From MED660 sp002691025 (GTDB lineage: Bacteria > Myxococcota_A > UBA9160 > UBA4427): DNA of 64,000 nt. Below, one piece after another: positions 8,267-17,066 of the stretch (its first letter is position 1; every line of letters begins with the position of its first letter). The notes beneath the pieces were generated by a model. The model had not been told where the DNA came from and ran no database searches. It worked only from the letters and a program-made list of their open reading frames with translations. The translations under genes and the position numbers were made by a program. The DNA is taken from assembly GCA_002170485.2 (NCBI GenBank), contig NHDZ02000073.1, positions 44,014 through 108,013 on the forward strand, read 5' to 3'.

Positions 8267-9970
8267 TTAGCGCTCAAGAAAACCCTTGAGGGCTCGACTG
8301 CGCGAGGGGTGACGAAGTTTGCGAAGCGCCTTGGCTTCAATCTGACGCACCCGCTCTCTCGTGACATCAAAACCTTGACCCACTTCTTCGAGAGTGCAGT
8401 TGGCATCTCCCGTGAGTCCGAAGCGCAACTCAAGAACACGCGCCTCTCGAGGTGCCAGAGTGGCCAACATTTCCTTGGTCTGTGCAGCCAGATTGGAATG
8501 AATCACGGCATCCTGGGGATTCACCGCATTCGGGTCTTCGATGAAATCAGCCAATGAGCTGTCTTCCTCTTCTCCCACTGGCGTCTCAAGACTGATCGGT
8601 TCACGGGCAATCTTGAGAACCGACCTCACCTTCTCCACCGGCAGCTCCAGCTTTTCGGACAATTCCTCGGGCGCCGGCTCACGCCCCAACGACTGGACCA
8701 GATGGCGAGTCGTCCGAACGAGACGGTTGATGGTCTCGATCATATGGACCGGAATCCGGATCGTGCGCGACTGGTCAGCAATGGCGCGAGTGATGGCCTG
8801 GCGAATCCACCATGTCGCATAGGTGGAGAACTTGTAACCCCGCTGATACTCGAACTTATCCACGGCCTTCATCAAGCCGATATTGCCTTCCTGGATCAAG
8901 TCCAGGAACTGCAGGCCACGGTTTGTATATTTCTTGGCGATGGACACCACCAACCTGAGGTTGGCTTCGATCATTTCGCTTTTCGCCTGCTGGGTCACGA
9001 CCTCGGCGGCTCGACAAGCCACAAGAGACTCCGCCACCTGACTCTGATCCATCCGCAAGTCATGCGTAAACCGATCACGCAGGGATTCAACCTCGTTCAC
9101 TTCAGAGCGAACGGCATCAATCACCGCCAGGTCTCCGCCCAACTGCTCCAGAGCCTCCTTGCCCTGAGCACTCCGCTTGCCGGCTTTCGCCAGAAGCTCA
9201 AAGAATTCGTCGGAACCCAAATCAAAGCCGCGCGCCAATGCGTTGATGCGTTCGTCCATGATCTGAAAGGACTCCTCTGCTTCCTGCAGACATCCCTTGA
9301 CTTCATTGAAGCAGCGAGCGGAAAAACGAGCCTCCCGAAGGCGAACGACGCACTCCGTCACCAGATCCCTGACTTCTTCCGTCAACCGGGTGCGGGTCGT
9401 CTCTTTCGTTCTTGAATTCGCGATCGATTTTCGACGACGCTTGATCTCCGGATCGACTTTCATCAAGTGATCAATGGCCTTGAGGAACCGGGTTCGCACC
9501 TGACTCTCTGAAGGCGCATCATCGCCCTCCAGCATATCGACGACGTCCGTGATCTCGAGCTCGCGGTCACGCACCTTCTGCCCCAGATCGGCCACGGCCC
9601 AGAGGCCAGAGCTACTCCCGATCACAGCCACTTCCTGATCGATGACACCGGCCTCGATCCGCTTTGCGATCTCCACCTCGCCCTCACGGGTCAACAAGGA
9701 GACCTGGCCCATATCGCGCAGATAGACTCGAACCGGATCACTCGAGGCAGCGCTCTTGGGCGATGCCTTCTTGGCTGCGGTCTTGGCCGGGTTCTTCTTC
9801 CGCGCAGCGGGACGAGCCTTGCGGGCGCCGGCTCGAGAGACAGGCGAAGCCTCCGATTCGGCCGCACACTCAGCCTTTTCACCGATATCGGCGTCGGTCT
9901 TTTTTTCGGAACGGGCTTCCGATCTGTCTTGACCAACTACTTTAAGGGGCGTTCGAGCATTTGAGGCCAT
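8267..9970 (-). CDS. rpoD: Primary RNA polymerase sigma factor RpoD
   Basis: This is the housekeeping sigma70 factor, 567 residues. An Ala/Lys-rich acidic-basic N-terminal segment (about 80 residues) is followed by region 1.2 (DPVRVYLRDMGQVSLLTREG), a non-conserved region, regions 2.1-2.4 (NLRLVVSIAKKYTNRGLQFL, then YKFSTYATWWIRQAITRAI), region 3, and region 4.2 with the -35-binding helix DVTRERVRQIEAKALRKL. The N-terminus is shorter than the E. coli version, as in many deltaproteobacteria. ATG 9970 has GAGGAG 6 bases upstream. It is the last gene of the rpsU-dnaG-rpoD operon, 71 bp after dnaG. Confidence 0.97.
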   Translation of the reverse strand: MASNARTPLKVVGQDRSEARSEKKTDADIGEKAECAAESEASPVSRAGARKARPAARKKNPAKTAAKKASPKSAASSDPVRVYLRDMGQVSLLTREGEVEIAKRIEAGVIDQEVAVIGSSSGLWAVADLGQKVRDRELEITDVVDMLEGDDAPSESQVRTRFLKAIDHLMKVDPEIKRRRKSIANSRTKETTRTRLTEEVRDLVTECVVRLREARFSARCFNEVKGCLQEAEESFQIMDERINALARGFDLGSDEFFELLAKAGKRSAQGKEALEQLGGDLAVIDAVRSEVNEVESLRDRFTHDLRMDQSQVAESLVACRAAEVVTQQAKSEMIEANLRLVVSIAKKYTNRGLQFLDLIQEGNIGLMKAVDKFEYQRGYKFSTYATWWIRQAITRAIADQSRTIRIPVHMIETINRLVRTTRHLVQSLGREPAPEELSEKLELPVEKVRSVLKIAREPISLETPVGEEEDSSLADFIEDPNAVNPQDAVIHSNLAAQTKEMLATLAPREARVLELRFGLTGDANCTLEEVGQGFDVTRERVRQIEAKALRKLRHPSRSRALKGFLER

Positions 9971-10041
9971 GGGGGGTCTCCTCGGAATTCAGCATAGAGC
10001 AGCGCTCAGCAACAATACAGATTGGCTCTGGATCTTCTTCG

Positions 10042-11841
10042 CTAAGGCGGGGGGTGGTTTGTGTCTCGGTTAAGTGCCTTCCGGCGTTCTATCAGCTCCT
10101 GACGCTCAGCCAGAAGTTTTACATGATCCGAATCGGGCTCAGCGAGCCTTCGCTTGAGGTCCTGTTCTCTTATCTCCAGATCTTTGATGCGATATCGATC
10201 CAACAACTGGATGAAAACCGTCTCCGGTGACAGATCCGTCGAGGGCAAGGATTCCTCGACCATCATTTCTCTCAGCATGCCCATCTGCTCAGAAGAGAGT
10301 CGCTCTTCCATCTGATCAAAATTCAGCACGCCTCGCTCATCCAGGATGCCAGAAGAACTCGCATCCACGATTTCAATTATGAGTGCCTTCCAAGGGCCAT
10401 CAGGTAACACACGATTTATGTCGAAAAGCCGATCCGGAGTCGCAAACTCCGGATTCTGGCTCAGAATCGAGCCAAGCAAGCGTAGATGCCTGTCCTCGGG
10501 GGATGTCCGCCTGGGTTGGAATTTTGCAGGAACGGAATCAGACTCTCTCCCTGAAGCCTGCCCCCGGCGTTCTTCACGTACCACGGACTCCACAGCACTG
10601 GCATCGGTGGACGTCGCCATGGCGAGCCGACGTGTGTACTCGCTTCGCTCCACCGGATCACTGATCGACGCCACCAGGCGGGCGACGTGCCGAACTGCAT
10701 CCGCCTTATCGCCCGGTGTAGTACCCGCCAATCGCATGACCCGCTGAATCACCACGTCCACGGCATCCCGGGCTCGGTCTACGACAGCCCTGAGGGATTC
10801 GGCTCCCTTTTGAGCGAGATAGTCGTCGGGGTCACATCCATCGGGCAAAACCACGGCGCTCACCCGAAGGCCGGCGGGCAAAAGAACTTCAAGCGCTCGC
10901 TCCATCGCCTTCTGGCCGGGTTCATCTCCATCAAAGAGAAGGCTGACGCGTTTTGTACGGCGTTTGAGATCCTGGGCGTGGTCCGGCGTAAGCGCCGTCC
11001 CGCATGTCGCCACGGCTTCACCCAACCCGGCTCTCGCCAGTGCGATCGCGTCAAAATAACCTTCGCAGACGATCACTCGCCCCGCGCGCCGCATGGGCTC
11101 AAGGGCATTGGGGTAGCCATAGAAAACCTTCCGCTTCTGGTACACGGGGCTTTCGTTGGTGTTCAGATACTTGGGCTCCTGATCCGGAAGCAGGGCACGC
11201 CCCCCGAAGCCAATCACCCGCCCCCGCACGTCCCGAATCGGGAAGATCACCCGGCCTCGAAGACGATCGTAATGCCCCCCCGATGAGCGCGCGGACAACA
11301 GTCCCGCCGATTCGCCCGCATCGAGAGAAATCCGAGTCCGCTCAAAGTCCGAAACCAGGGTGTCCCAACGATCGGGCGCAAAACCCAACTCAAACTGGGC
11401 AATCGTCTGCGCATCAAGACCCCGACCTTCGAGGTACTCCATGGCCAACTTACCCGTCGGAAGAGAGAGCTGTTCCTGAAAACAGCGAGAAGCCTGCTCC
11501 AAGGCCGCGAAGAGTTTCTCCGTCTCTCCTCTGTCGCGACGGTCCGTCTCAGGCACTTCAATCCCGAGCTCGGCGGCCAGGGTCCGGACGGCTTCAGGGA
11601 AAGTCAGGTTCTCGTGTTTCACGAGAAAGGTAATGACGTTCCCGCCTTCACCACAGCCAAAGCAGTGGAAGATCTGGCGATCCATGTTGACGTTGAAGGA
11701 GGGCGTCTTCTCCTCGTGGAAGGGGCAAAGGCCCTTCCAGTTGCGCCCCGCTGGCTTGAGCTCAACGTAACGATTGATCGTGCTGACGATGTCAGCGCGA
11801 TCTCGTATATCTTGAATCGTGGCTTCCGGGATGAGACCCAA
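10042..11841 (-). CDS. dnaG: DNA primase DnaG
   Basis: DnaG makes the RNA primers for replication. The 599-residue protein has the N-terminal CHC2 zinc site (Cys39, His42, Cys60, Cys63 in CPFHEEKTPSF and CFGCGEGG), the catalytic core with FGGRALLPDQEPKYLN, the TOPRIM motifs VIVCEGYFDAIALARAG and LLFDGDEPGQKA, and a C-terminal helical DnaB-interacting region. The start appears to be TTG at 11841. It lies between rpsU and rpoD in the classic macromolecular synthesis operon. Confidence 0.97.
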   Translation of the reverse strand: MGLIPEATIQDIRDRADIVSTINRYVELKPAGRNWKGLCPFHEEKTPSFNVNMDRQIFHCFGCGEGGNVITFLVKHENLTFPEAVRTLAAELGIEVPETDRRDRGETEKLFAALEQASRCFQEQLSLPTGKLAMEYLEGRGLDAQTIAQFELGFAPDRWDTLVSDFERTRISLDAGESAGLLSARSSGGHYDRLRGRVIFPIRDVRGRVIGFGGRALLPDQEPKYLNTNESPVYQKRKVFYGYPNALEPMRRAGRVIVCEGYFDAIALARAGLGEAVATCGTALTPDHAQDLKRRTKRVSLLFDGDEPGQKAMERALEVLLPAGLRVSAVVLPDGCDPDDYLAQKGAESLRAVVDRARDAVDVVIQRVMRLAGTTPGDKADAVRHVARLVASISDPVERSEYTRRLAMATSTDASAVESVVREERRGQASGRESDSVPAKFQPRRTSPEDRHLRLLGSILSQNPEFATPDRLFDINRVLPDGPWKALIIEIVDASSSGILDERGVLNFDQMEERLSSEQMGMLREMMVEESLPSTDLSPETVFIQLLDRYRIKDLEIREQDLKRRLAEPDSDHVKLLAERQELIERRKALNRDTNHPPP

Positions 11842-11877
11842 TCGCTAACTCATTCCGTGAGCGTCACATCTGCCCCG

Positions 11878-12075
11878 CTAGGGGACCATGCGCCTCATCT
11901 TTTTAATCGCGCGCTTACGAGCCGCAGCCGCCTTCTTCTTCTTACGGATGCTGGGCTTGTCGTAATATTCCCGACGACGGAGCTCCGTCAGGATCCCTGC
12001 CTTCTCGCAGGCCTTCTTGAAACGACGCATGGCCTGTTCAATGGACTCGTTCTCTTTAACCTTGATCACCGACAT
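11878..12075 (-). CDS. rpsU: 30S ribosomal protein S21
   Basis: S21 is a 65-residue protein needed for base pairing between the 16S anti-Shine-Dalgarno sequence and mRNA. The product matches the family throughout: SVIKVKENESIEQAMRRFKK, then RRREYYDKPSIRKKKKAAAA and a basic tail. The frame is open upstream to 12192, but ATG 12075 begins the conserved protein and is preceded by AGGAG. It is the first gene of rpsU-dnaG-rpoD, with dnaG 36 bp downstream. Confidence 0.95.
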   Translation of the reverse strand: MSVIKVKENESIEQAMRRFKKACEKAGILTELRRREYYDKPSIRKKKKAAAARKRAIKKMRRMVP

Positions 12076-12470
12076 GGACTTTTCAACTCCTGGCGACACC
12101 CGCTCTTCCTCATGGAGACTGCGTTGTCGCACCGATAAATTCAGAAAATAATTTTGCAGAAGGCGTCTTGCCGCTCGGCGGCCGAAGATCACCCTCCAAT
12201 CTCTTCGTCACTCTGGGCGCTCTCTATCCGCCAGACTGACCCCTACCCGTTCTCCCCATTTCTGCCGCATGCTCGCTACACGCTTCGTGCCCACTCACCG
12301 CAACGGCAATTACCTCTGGAGCCTTACCCAACCCGCTCAGTGCCATGAGCCGATTGTCGTTCTTTTCGTCATTTTTCCCGCCCGCATCGCGGAAAAAGCC
12401 GATCGTGATCCCGGATCTCGTTCACATTCATGAACCGGGCCCCGTAACCTAGCGCAGGGGCTAGACCGAC
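12076..12470 (-). other. Intergenic region upstream of rpsU operon
   Basis: This 395-bp stretch separates the end of hisF from the start of rpsU and should hold the promoter of the rpsU-dnaG-rpoD operon. I see no confident gene, tRNA or T-tailed terminator. A small stem CTAGC/GCTAG lies just after hisF (about 12449-12464). No convincing -35/-10 pair was found by eye. Confidence 0.5.
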
Positions 12471-13301
12471 TCAAGATAAAGGCTTTTGGGCCTCTGCGTG
12501 GTCTGAGGGTGGCCTCACCGAGATCCCCCGTGCCATCAGGTCCCGCTTGACCCGAGCCACCGTGGTCTCGCCAAAATGGAAGATCGACGCGGCCAAAGCA
12601 GCCTGGGCGCCCCCCTCTTCGGGGCCCCGGCCCAGGGCCGACGCGAGATCCGCTGCATTCCCGCCCCCCCCGGAGGCGATGACCGGAATTCCCACCGAAT
12701 CGGAAACCGCTCGCAAAAGGCCAAGGTCGTACCCGCTCTTGGTTCCATCCCGGTCCATGCTGGTCAGGAGGATCTCGCCCGCGCCGGACTCCGCCATCTT
12801 CTGAGCCCACTCCACCGCGTCGATTCCCGTCGGCCTGCGACCGCCATGCGTGTAGACCTCCCAGCGTCGAGGTGTGACCAGATCCCCTTCTTCTCGGACG
12901 GCCCGCGCATCGATGGCCAACACCAGGTTGGCACTCCCGATCTTCGCCGCCGCGTCACACACCAGATCCGGGTCATGGACGGCCGCAGTCATGATCGAGA
13001 CTTTGTCCGCCCCCGCATTGAGGAGATCTCGTATGTCCTGCACCGATCGAACACCGCCCCCCACCGTCAGGGGCATGAAGACCGTCTCCGCCGTTCGTGA
13101 CACCACATCGAGCAGGATTCCTCGCTCTTCATGGCTGGCGGTAATGTCAAGAAACGTAATCTCATCCGCCTCCTGCTCATCGTAGACCTGGGCCACCTGC
13201 ACCGGGTCTCCACAGTCCACGTGGTCGACATACTGAACGCCTTTGACCACACGGCCCTGGTCCACATCAAGACAGGGAATGATTCGTTTGAAGAGGCTCA
13301 T
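12471..13301 (-). CDS. hisF: Imidazole glycerol phosphate synthase cyclase subunit HisF
   Basis: HisF uses ammonia from HisH to convert PRFAR to imidazole glycerol phosphate and AICAR. The 276-residue TIM barrel has both catalytic Asp motifs (IPCLDVDQGRVVKG and LAIDARAV), phosphate-binding loops GGGVRS and IASGGGG, and TSMDRDGTKSGYDL. The start is ATG 13301, overlapping the hisH stop as ATGA; a TTG six codons upstream is less likely. It is the last gene of the short his cluster. The C-terminal ~20 residues are a little longer than usual. Confidence 0.96.
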   Translation of the reverse strand: MSLFKRIIPCLDVDQGRVVKGVQYVDHVDCGDPVQVAQVYDEQEADEITFLDITASHEERGILLDVVSRTAETVFMPLTVGGGVRSVQDIRDLLNAGADKVSIMTAAVHDPDLVCDAAAKIGSANLVLAIDARAVREEGDLVTPRRWEVYTHGGRRPTGIDAVEWAQKMAESGAGEILLTSMDRDGTKSGYDLGLLRAVSDSVGIPVIASGGGGNAADLASALGRGPEEGGAQAALAASIFHFGETTVARVKRDLMARGISVRPPSDHAEAQKPLS

Positions 13302-13945
13302 CGACTCTTTTCCACCCAACGCGCATAGGCGTCCAGAAGACGTTTGCCTGATTGCTGGCTCTTTTCCGGATGAAACTGCACCGCGAATACCGAATCGCGG
13401 GCAACCGCGGCTGCAAACTCTTCACCATACTCACAAACGCCGACCACCGAATCGGATTCCGAAGGAACCGGCCTGTAGGAGTGCACGAAATAGAAATCGT
13501 CTGACTCCGGGAGCTCCGCCACCATGGGATGATCGCCCCGGAAGTGAACCCGATTCCAGCCGATATGGGGCACCAGAAGCCTCTCGGAGCCGGATCCCGA
13601 TTCCGGGAACCTCTCCACGCGACCCTTGAAGTAACCCAATCCGGGCACGGTTCCGTGCTCGTCCCCTTCCTCGAAAAGCACCTGAAGGCCCAGGCAGAGT
13701 CCGAGGTAGGGTCGTCCCCTGGAAACCGCATTCAAAACGGCCTCATCCAATCCCTGCGACCGCAAGTGATCCAGTGCGTCTCGGAAAGCACCCGCGCCCG
13801 GCAACACGATGCCATCGGCTCCGTCCAGCTCGGCCGGTGAATCCGCCCGGACGACCTCAAGACCGCTGCGTTCAAGCGCCTTGGCGACACTTCGCAGATT
13901 GCCCGAGCCATAGTCCACCAACGCCACCTTGGCCGAACCCGTCAT
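13298..13945 (-). CDS. hisH: Imidazole glycerol phosphate synthase glutaminase subunit HisH
   Basis: HisH hydrolyses glutamine and channels ammonia into HisF. The 215-residue class I amidotransferase has the oxyanion/nucleophile motif YLGLCLGLQVLF and the His-Glu pair in VQFHPEKSQQSG. Start ATG 13945; the stop overlaps the hisF start, consistent with 1:1 translation of the two subunits. It follows hisB by about 67 bp. Confidence 0.96.
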   Translation of the reverse strand: MTGSAKVALVDYGSGNLRSVAKALERSGLEVVRADSPAELDGADGIVLPGAGAFRDALDHLRSQGLDEAVLNAVSRGRPYLGLCLGLQVLFEEGDEHGTVPGLGYFKGRVERFPESGSGSERLLVPHIGWNRVHFRGDHPMVAELPESDDFYFVHSYRPVPSESDSVVGVCEYGEEFAAAVARDSVFAVQFHPEKSQQSGKRLLDAYARWVEKSR

Positions 13946-14012
13946 GACGCAACGATCTCCGAACGACGAAAGCGGAGAAGGGCTTTACAGGAAAAAAGAA
14001 CCGACATGGGAC

Positions 14013-14618
14013 CTAGAGCGCACCCTTCACAGTCGGAAGGCCGCCCTCTCGGGGGTCCACTGCCACCGCCAAACGCAGAGCACGCGCCACGCCCTTGAAA
14101 ACCGCCTCGATGACGTGATGCGGACTGCGGCCATAGCTCTTCGTAATGTGCAGATCGATCCCTGCGTTCTGCGAGAACGCATAGAAGAAATCTTCACTGA
14201 GCAGAGCGTCGAAATCACCGATCTTGTGATTGGTGAGCTCCACGTCGTAACAGAAATACGGACGATTCGAGATGTCCAATGCCACCTCGACCTTGCTCTC
14301 CGCCATCGGCAACACAAAAGACCCGAACCGGGAGATCCCCTCTGCGGAACCCAACGCTTCACGGAATGCCTGACCGAGAGTGATCCCGACATCCTCCACC
14401 GTGTGGTGATCATCAATCTCGACATCACCCTTGGCCTCGATCTCCAGATCAAAAAGAGCGTGCCGGGCAAACGACTCGAGCATGTGATCGAGAAAGGGAA
14501 CGCCGGTCTTGACCTGATATTGGCCCGACCCGTCGAGATCGAGTTGGATCCGAATCTCGGTCTCTTTGGTTTTGCGTTGAAGGCTTGCCGCTCTTTGTCG
14601 CACTGCACGGTCCGTCAT
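14013..14618 (-). CDS. hisB: Imidazoleglycerol-phosphate dehydratase HisB
   Basis: HisB removes water from imidazole glycerol phosphate to give imidazole acetol phosphate. The 201-residue protein is the monofunctional form, without the phosphatase domain of E. coli HisB. The two metal-binding repeats are visible: FLDHMLESFARHALFDL with DDHHTVEDVGITLGQA, and later YGRSPHHVIEAVFKGVARAL. Start ATG 14618. It lies 51 bp after the hisD-like gene and before hisH. Confidence 0.95.
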   Translation of the reverse strand: MTDRAVRQRAASLQRKTKETEIRIQLDLDGSGQYQVKTGVPFLDHMLESFARHALFDLEIEAKGDVEIDDHHTVEDVGITLGQAFREALGSAEGISRFGSFVLPMAESKVEVALDISNRPYFCYDVELTNHKIGDFDALLSEDFFYAFSQNAGIDLHITKSYGRSPHHVIEAVFKGVARALRLAVAVDPREGGLPTVKGAL

Positions 14619-14669
14619 GGCCGATTCTCCACCGTTCCCCTTGGGGGTAGCTCTTCTCGGCCGCCCGAG

Positions 14670-16037
14670 CTAGAGCTCCGCCTCTCGGGCCACCTCACGC
14701 TCTCGGCGTGCCCGACGAATTCTTTTTAGCCGTAGCTCGACCGATGCGCCACGTGCCCCCAAACCATCGAGTTCCGACAAACGGATGGCATCATGGCCCA
14801 ATTCTCTCAGTTTGGAAGCTTCAAACTGAACGAAATGGCTCTTTTTCAGAAAATCCTCCGCTCCCAGCGGCGAAGCGAAACGAGACGCTCCCCCCGAGGG
14901 TACGACGGAGCTCGGGCCAGCCAGAACTCCCCCTACTGCGGGTGGCGTGTAGTGACCCAGCAGGATCGTGCCCGCATTGTGAACGCCTCTGAGTACTTTG
15001 TCCGGATTCTCCACGGTGGCCGCCAGGTGTTCGGGCGCGTAGCGATCCGCAAGCTCGATGGACTCTGAGAGCGACCGGGTCACCACAAAGGCAAACCGCG
15101 AGGCCAGAGTCCTCTGCCACTTTTTCGAACCCGAAAGGGTCTTGAGCTGGGTCTGGATCTGGCTTTCCACCCGAGCGGGCAGGGCCTTGCAGTGCGTGAT
15201 CAGGATCCCGCAGGCTCTCTCCCCCATCTGGGCATGCGCCAACAGGTCGGTCGCCAACCAAGCGGGCGTCGCCGTTTTATCGGCCACCACACAAAGCTCC
15301 GTCAACTCGGAATGAGTGAGGATCCCCGCGTCCACCTGGAGTTCGCTCTTGGCCATTTCAATCTCGGGCTCACCCGGTGCCACCATTTTCTCCACCCGAG
15401 GCACTTGATCCGTCCCCCACGCGAAAGCCGCCATGGCTTCTACGCCCGACATCTTGAAGACCCGGTGGACCCCTGCGAGTCGCGCAGCCATGAGAATTTC
15501 AGCCCGCACCTCTCCGGTGGAATCCGGAGCCACCGCCAGTGAGATCTCCGGAACCTCTACCGCAGAAGCCGGCGCCGCATACATGATGATCTGGGAAGGT
15601 TCGAGTGCGACTTCAGAACTCGACACGAGGCCGACCCGCGAAAGAGGGCGGACCCTTTGTCCCATGAAGGCCCCGCCTTCCTCGCGCACTTCCCAACTCC
15701 CGGGAATCCGCTTGCGGTGGAAATCGCGAACCCGCATGGCGGCTTTCCCCAAAGCCGCCCGATCGGAGCCCGCCACAGCCTCACAGCCGCGATCCCACTC
15801 CTCGGAACTCACTTCCAGAGTTTTGAGAACCTGTTCGCAATTCAATGGAAGTAGCGCCAGAAGCGCTTTATCGCCGGATCGACGCACTTTCTGGATCTTC
15901 CCTCGCGCCTTCTTGCTGGCACTCGGCGAGAGACTTCGCGGGGCTCGAGTGGATGCATCAGCCCATCGCTTTTCGAAATCTTCATCGGTGCTCGTGAAGA
16001 TCGGCCACGATGCGTTCGTCGTTTTTGTCCTCGGCAC
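14670..16037 (-). CDS. Histidinol dehydrogenase homologue lacking zinc ligands (HisD-like)
   Basis: The 455-residue protein is colinear with HisD (N-terminal helix KIQKVRRSGDKALL, then RPLSRVGLVSS, MAARLAGVHRVFKMSGVEA, RYAPEHLAATVENPD and a C-terminal LRLKRI). HisD oxidises histidinol to histidine with zinc and NAD. The Glu-His pair (residues 336-337) is kept, but aligned by eye to E. coli HisD the zinc ligands Gln259, His262, Asp360 and His419 become His268, Met271, Gly370 and Arg429. His367 becomes Ser, GPGN becomes APGEPE, and the substrate loop AGPSE is lost. Spacing between these sites is conserved, so misalignment is unlikely. The start is GTG 16037 with AGGAGG eight bases upstream; the frame is open to 16076. 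The gene is intact, suggesting a kept non-canonical function. Confidence 0.85.
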   Translation of the reverse strand: MPRTKTTNASWPIFTSTDEDFEKRWADASTRAPRSLSPSASKKARGKIQKVRRSGDKALLALLPLNCEQVLKTLEVSSEEWDRGCEAVAGSDRAALGKAAMRVRDFHRKRIPGSWEVREEGGAFMGQRVRPLSRVGLVSSSEVALEPSQIIMYAAPASAVEVPEISLAVAPDSTGEVRAEILMAARLAGVHRVFKMSGVEAMAAFAWGTDQVPRVEKMVAPGEPEIEMAKSELQVDAGILTHSELTELCVVADKTATPAWLATDLLAHAQMGERACGILITHCKALPARVESQIQTQLKTLSGSKKWQRTLASRFAFVVTRSLSESIELADRYAPEHLAATVENPDKVLRGVHNAGTILLGHYTPPAVGGVLAGPSSVVPSGGASRFASPLGAEDFLKKSHFVQFEASKLRELGHDAIRLSELDGLGARGASVELRLKRIRRARREREVAREAEL

Positions 16038-16085
16038 TCTTCCCACCTCCTGCGAGTCGCGGAGGAGGGAGTCCACCTCGGCCCG

Positions 16086-17066
16086 CTAGGGGACATCCTC
16101 TTGCGAGTCGCCCCGGTTTGCTGATTGGCTTTCCAATGCGTTCGGTTCTTCTTCTTGTTGTACGGCCAGGGGGTCCGGACGGCGCGCGACCACAACGCGT
16201 TCACGGCCCGCGAGATCTCGCAAAGTCTCCACCTCACTCAACCCTGAATCAGCGAGCCATTGCGCCACTGTTTCCACCTGGGCCGGGTCCATTTCCAGAA
16301 GAACCCAACCTCCAGGCGAAAGTCTGGCCGCTACTTCAGCCGCCAAGGGCTTCAAGACCCGATAGCCATCCATGCCTCCGAAAAGCGCCACCGCCGGCTC
16401 ATGCTTGAGTTCGGCCGGAAGTTTCGCTGAATCCTTTTCCGCCACATACGGCGGGTTTGAAACAATGAGATCAAAAAGCGGTTCGCTCACAGGCTCAAAG
16501 AGGCTTCCCTCCAAAAACACGACGGAGTCCCCCACCTGCAACTCTTCGGCATTCTCGTGTGCAATCTGTAGTGCCTCAGGGGAGACGTCCGTGGCTGTGA
16601 TTTGAGCGGATGGACGCTCCAGTGCCAGGGAGAGGGCGATGGCACCACTCCCCGTCCCGATCTCCAGGACGCGATAGGGACGGTCCGAGTCGACCATCCG
16701 ATCCAGCGCCGCCTCCACCAGGGTCTCCGTGTCGGGACGAGGCGTGAGAACGTCCGAAGTCACCCGGAAGCTCCGGGACCAGAACTCCTTCTCCCCCACC
16801 AGAATAGAAACGGGAACGCGTTCGCTTACACGGCGTGAAATCAGTTCGCGATACTGGGCTCGCTCGGCGGACATGACGGGTTGCTCGAATTTCAAATAGA
16901 GGTCGAGCCTTCGGACCCCGAGCACGTGCGCCAGAAGCACTTCGGCGTCGAGCCTTGGCGTTGGAATCCCATGGTCGTTGAAGTGACCGGTCGTCCAGCG
17001 AAGAAGAGCCAGAACCGTCCAGGTCTTTGATCGAGCGTCGTCGCTGACGCCGGCGTCCTTGGTCAT
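16086..17066 (-). CDS. prmC: Release factor glutamine methyltransferase PrmC
   Basis: PrmC methylates the GGQ glutamine of peptide release factors. The 326-residue protein has an N-terminal helical domain, the SAM site VLEIGTGSGAIALSLA, and the substrate-binding motif IVSNPPYVAEKD. Its C-terminal ~30 residues (after VVVARR) are a low-complexity extension not usual in the family. The start codon overlaps the prfA stop by 4 bp, so it is translated with its substrate RF1. Confidence 0.95.
   Translation of the reverse strand: MTKDAGVSDDARSKTWTVLALLRWTTGHFNDHGIPTPRLDAEVLLAHVLGVRRLDLYLKFEQPVMSAERAQYRELISRRVSERVPVSILVGEKEFWSRSFRVTSDVLTPRPDTETLVEAALDRMVDSDRPYRVLEIGTGSGAIALSLALERPSAQITATDVSPEALQIAHENAEELQVGDSVVFLEGSLFEPVSEPLFDLIVSNPPYVAEKDSAKLPAELKHEPAVALFGGMDGYRVLKPLAAEVAARLSPGGWVLLEMDPAQVETVAQWLADSGLSEVETLRDLAGRERVVVARRPDPLAVQQEEEPNALESQSANRGDSQEDVP

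Noticed and set aside
8272..8291. CTCAAG/CTTGAG hairpin as a terminator for rpoD
   Set aside because: It lies inside the last codons of rpoD and has no T run.
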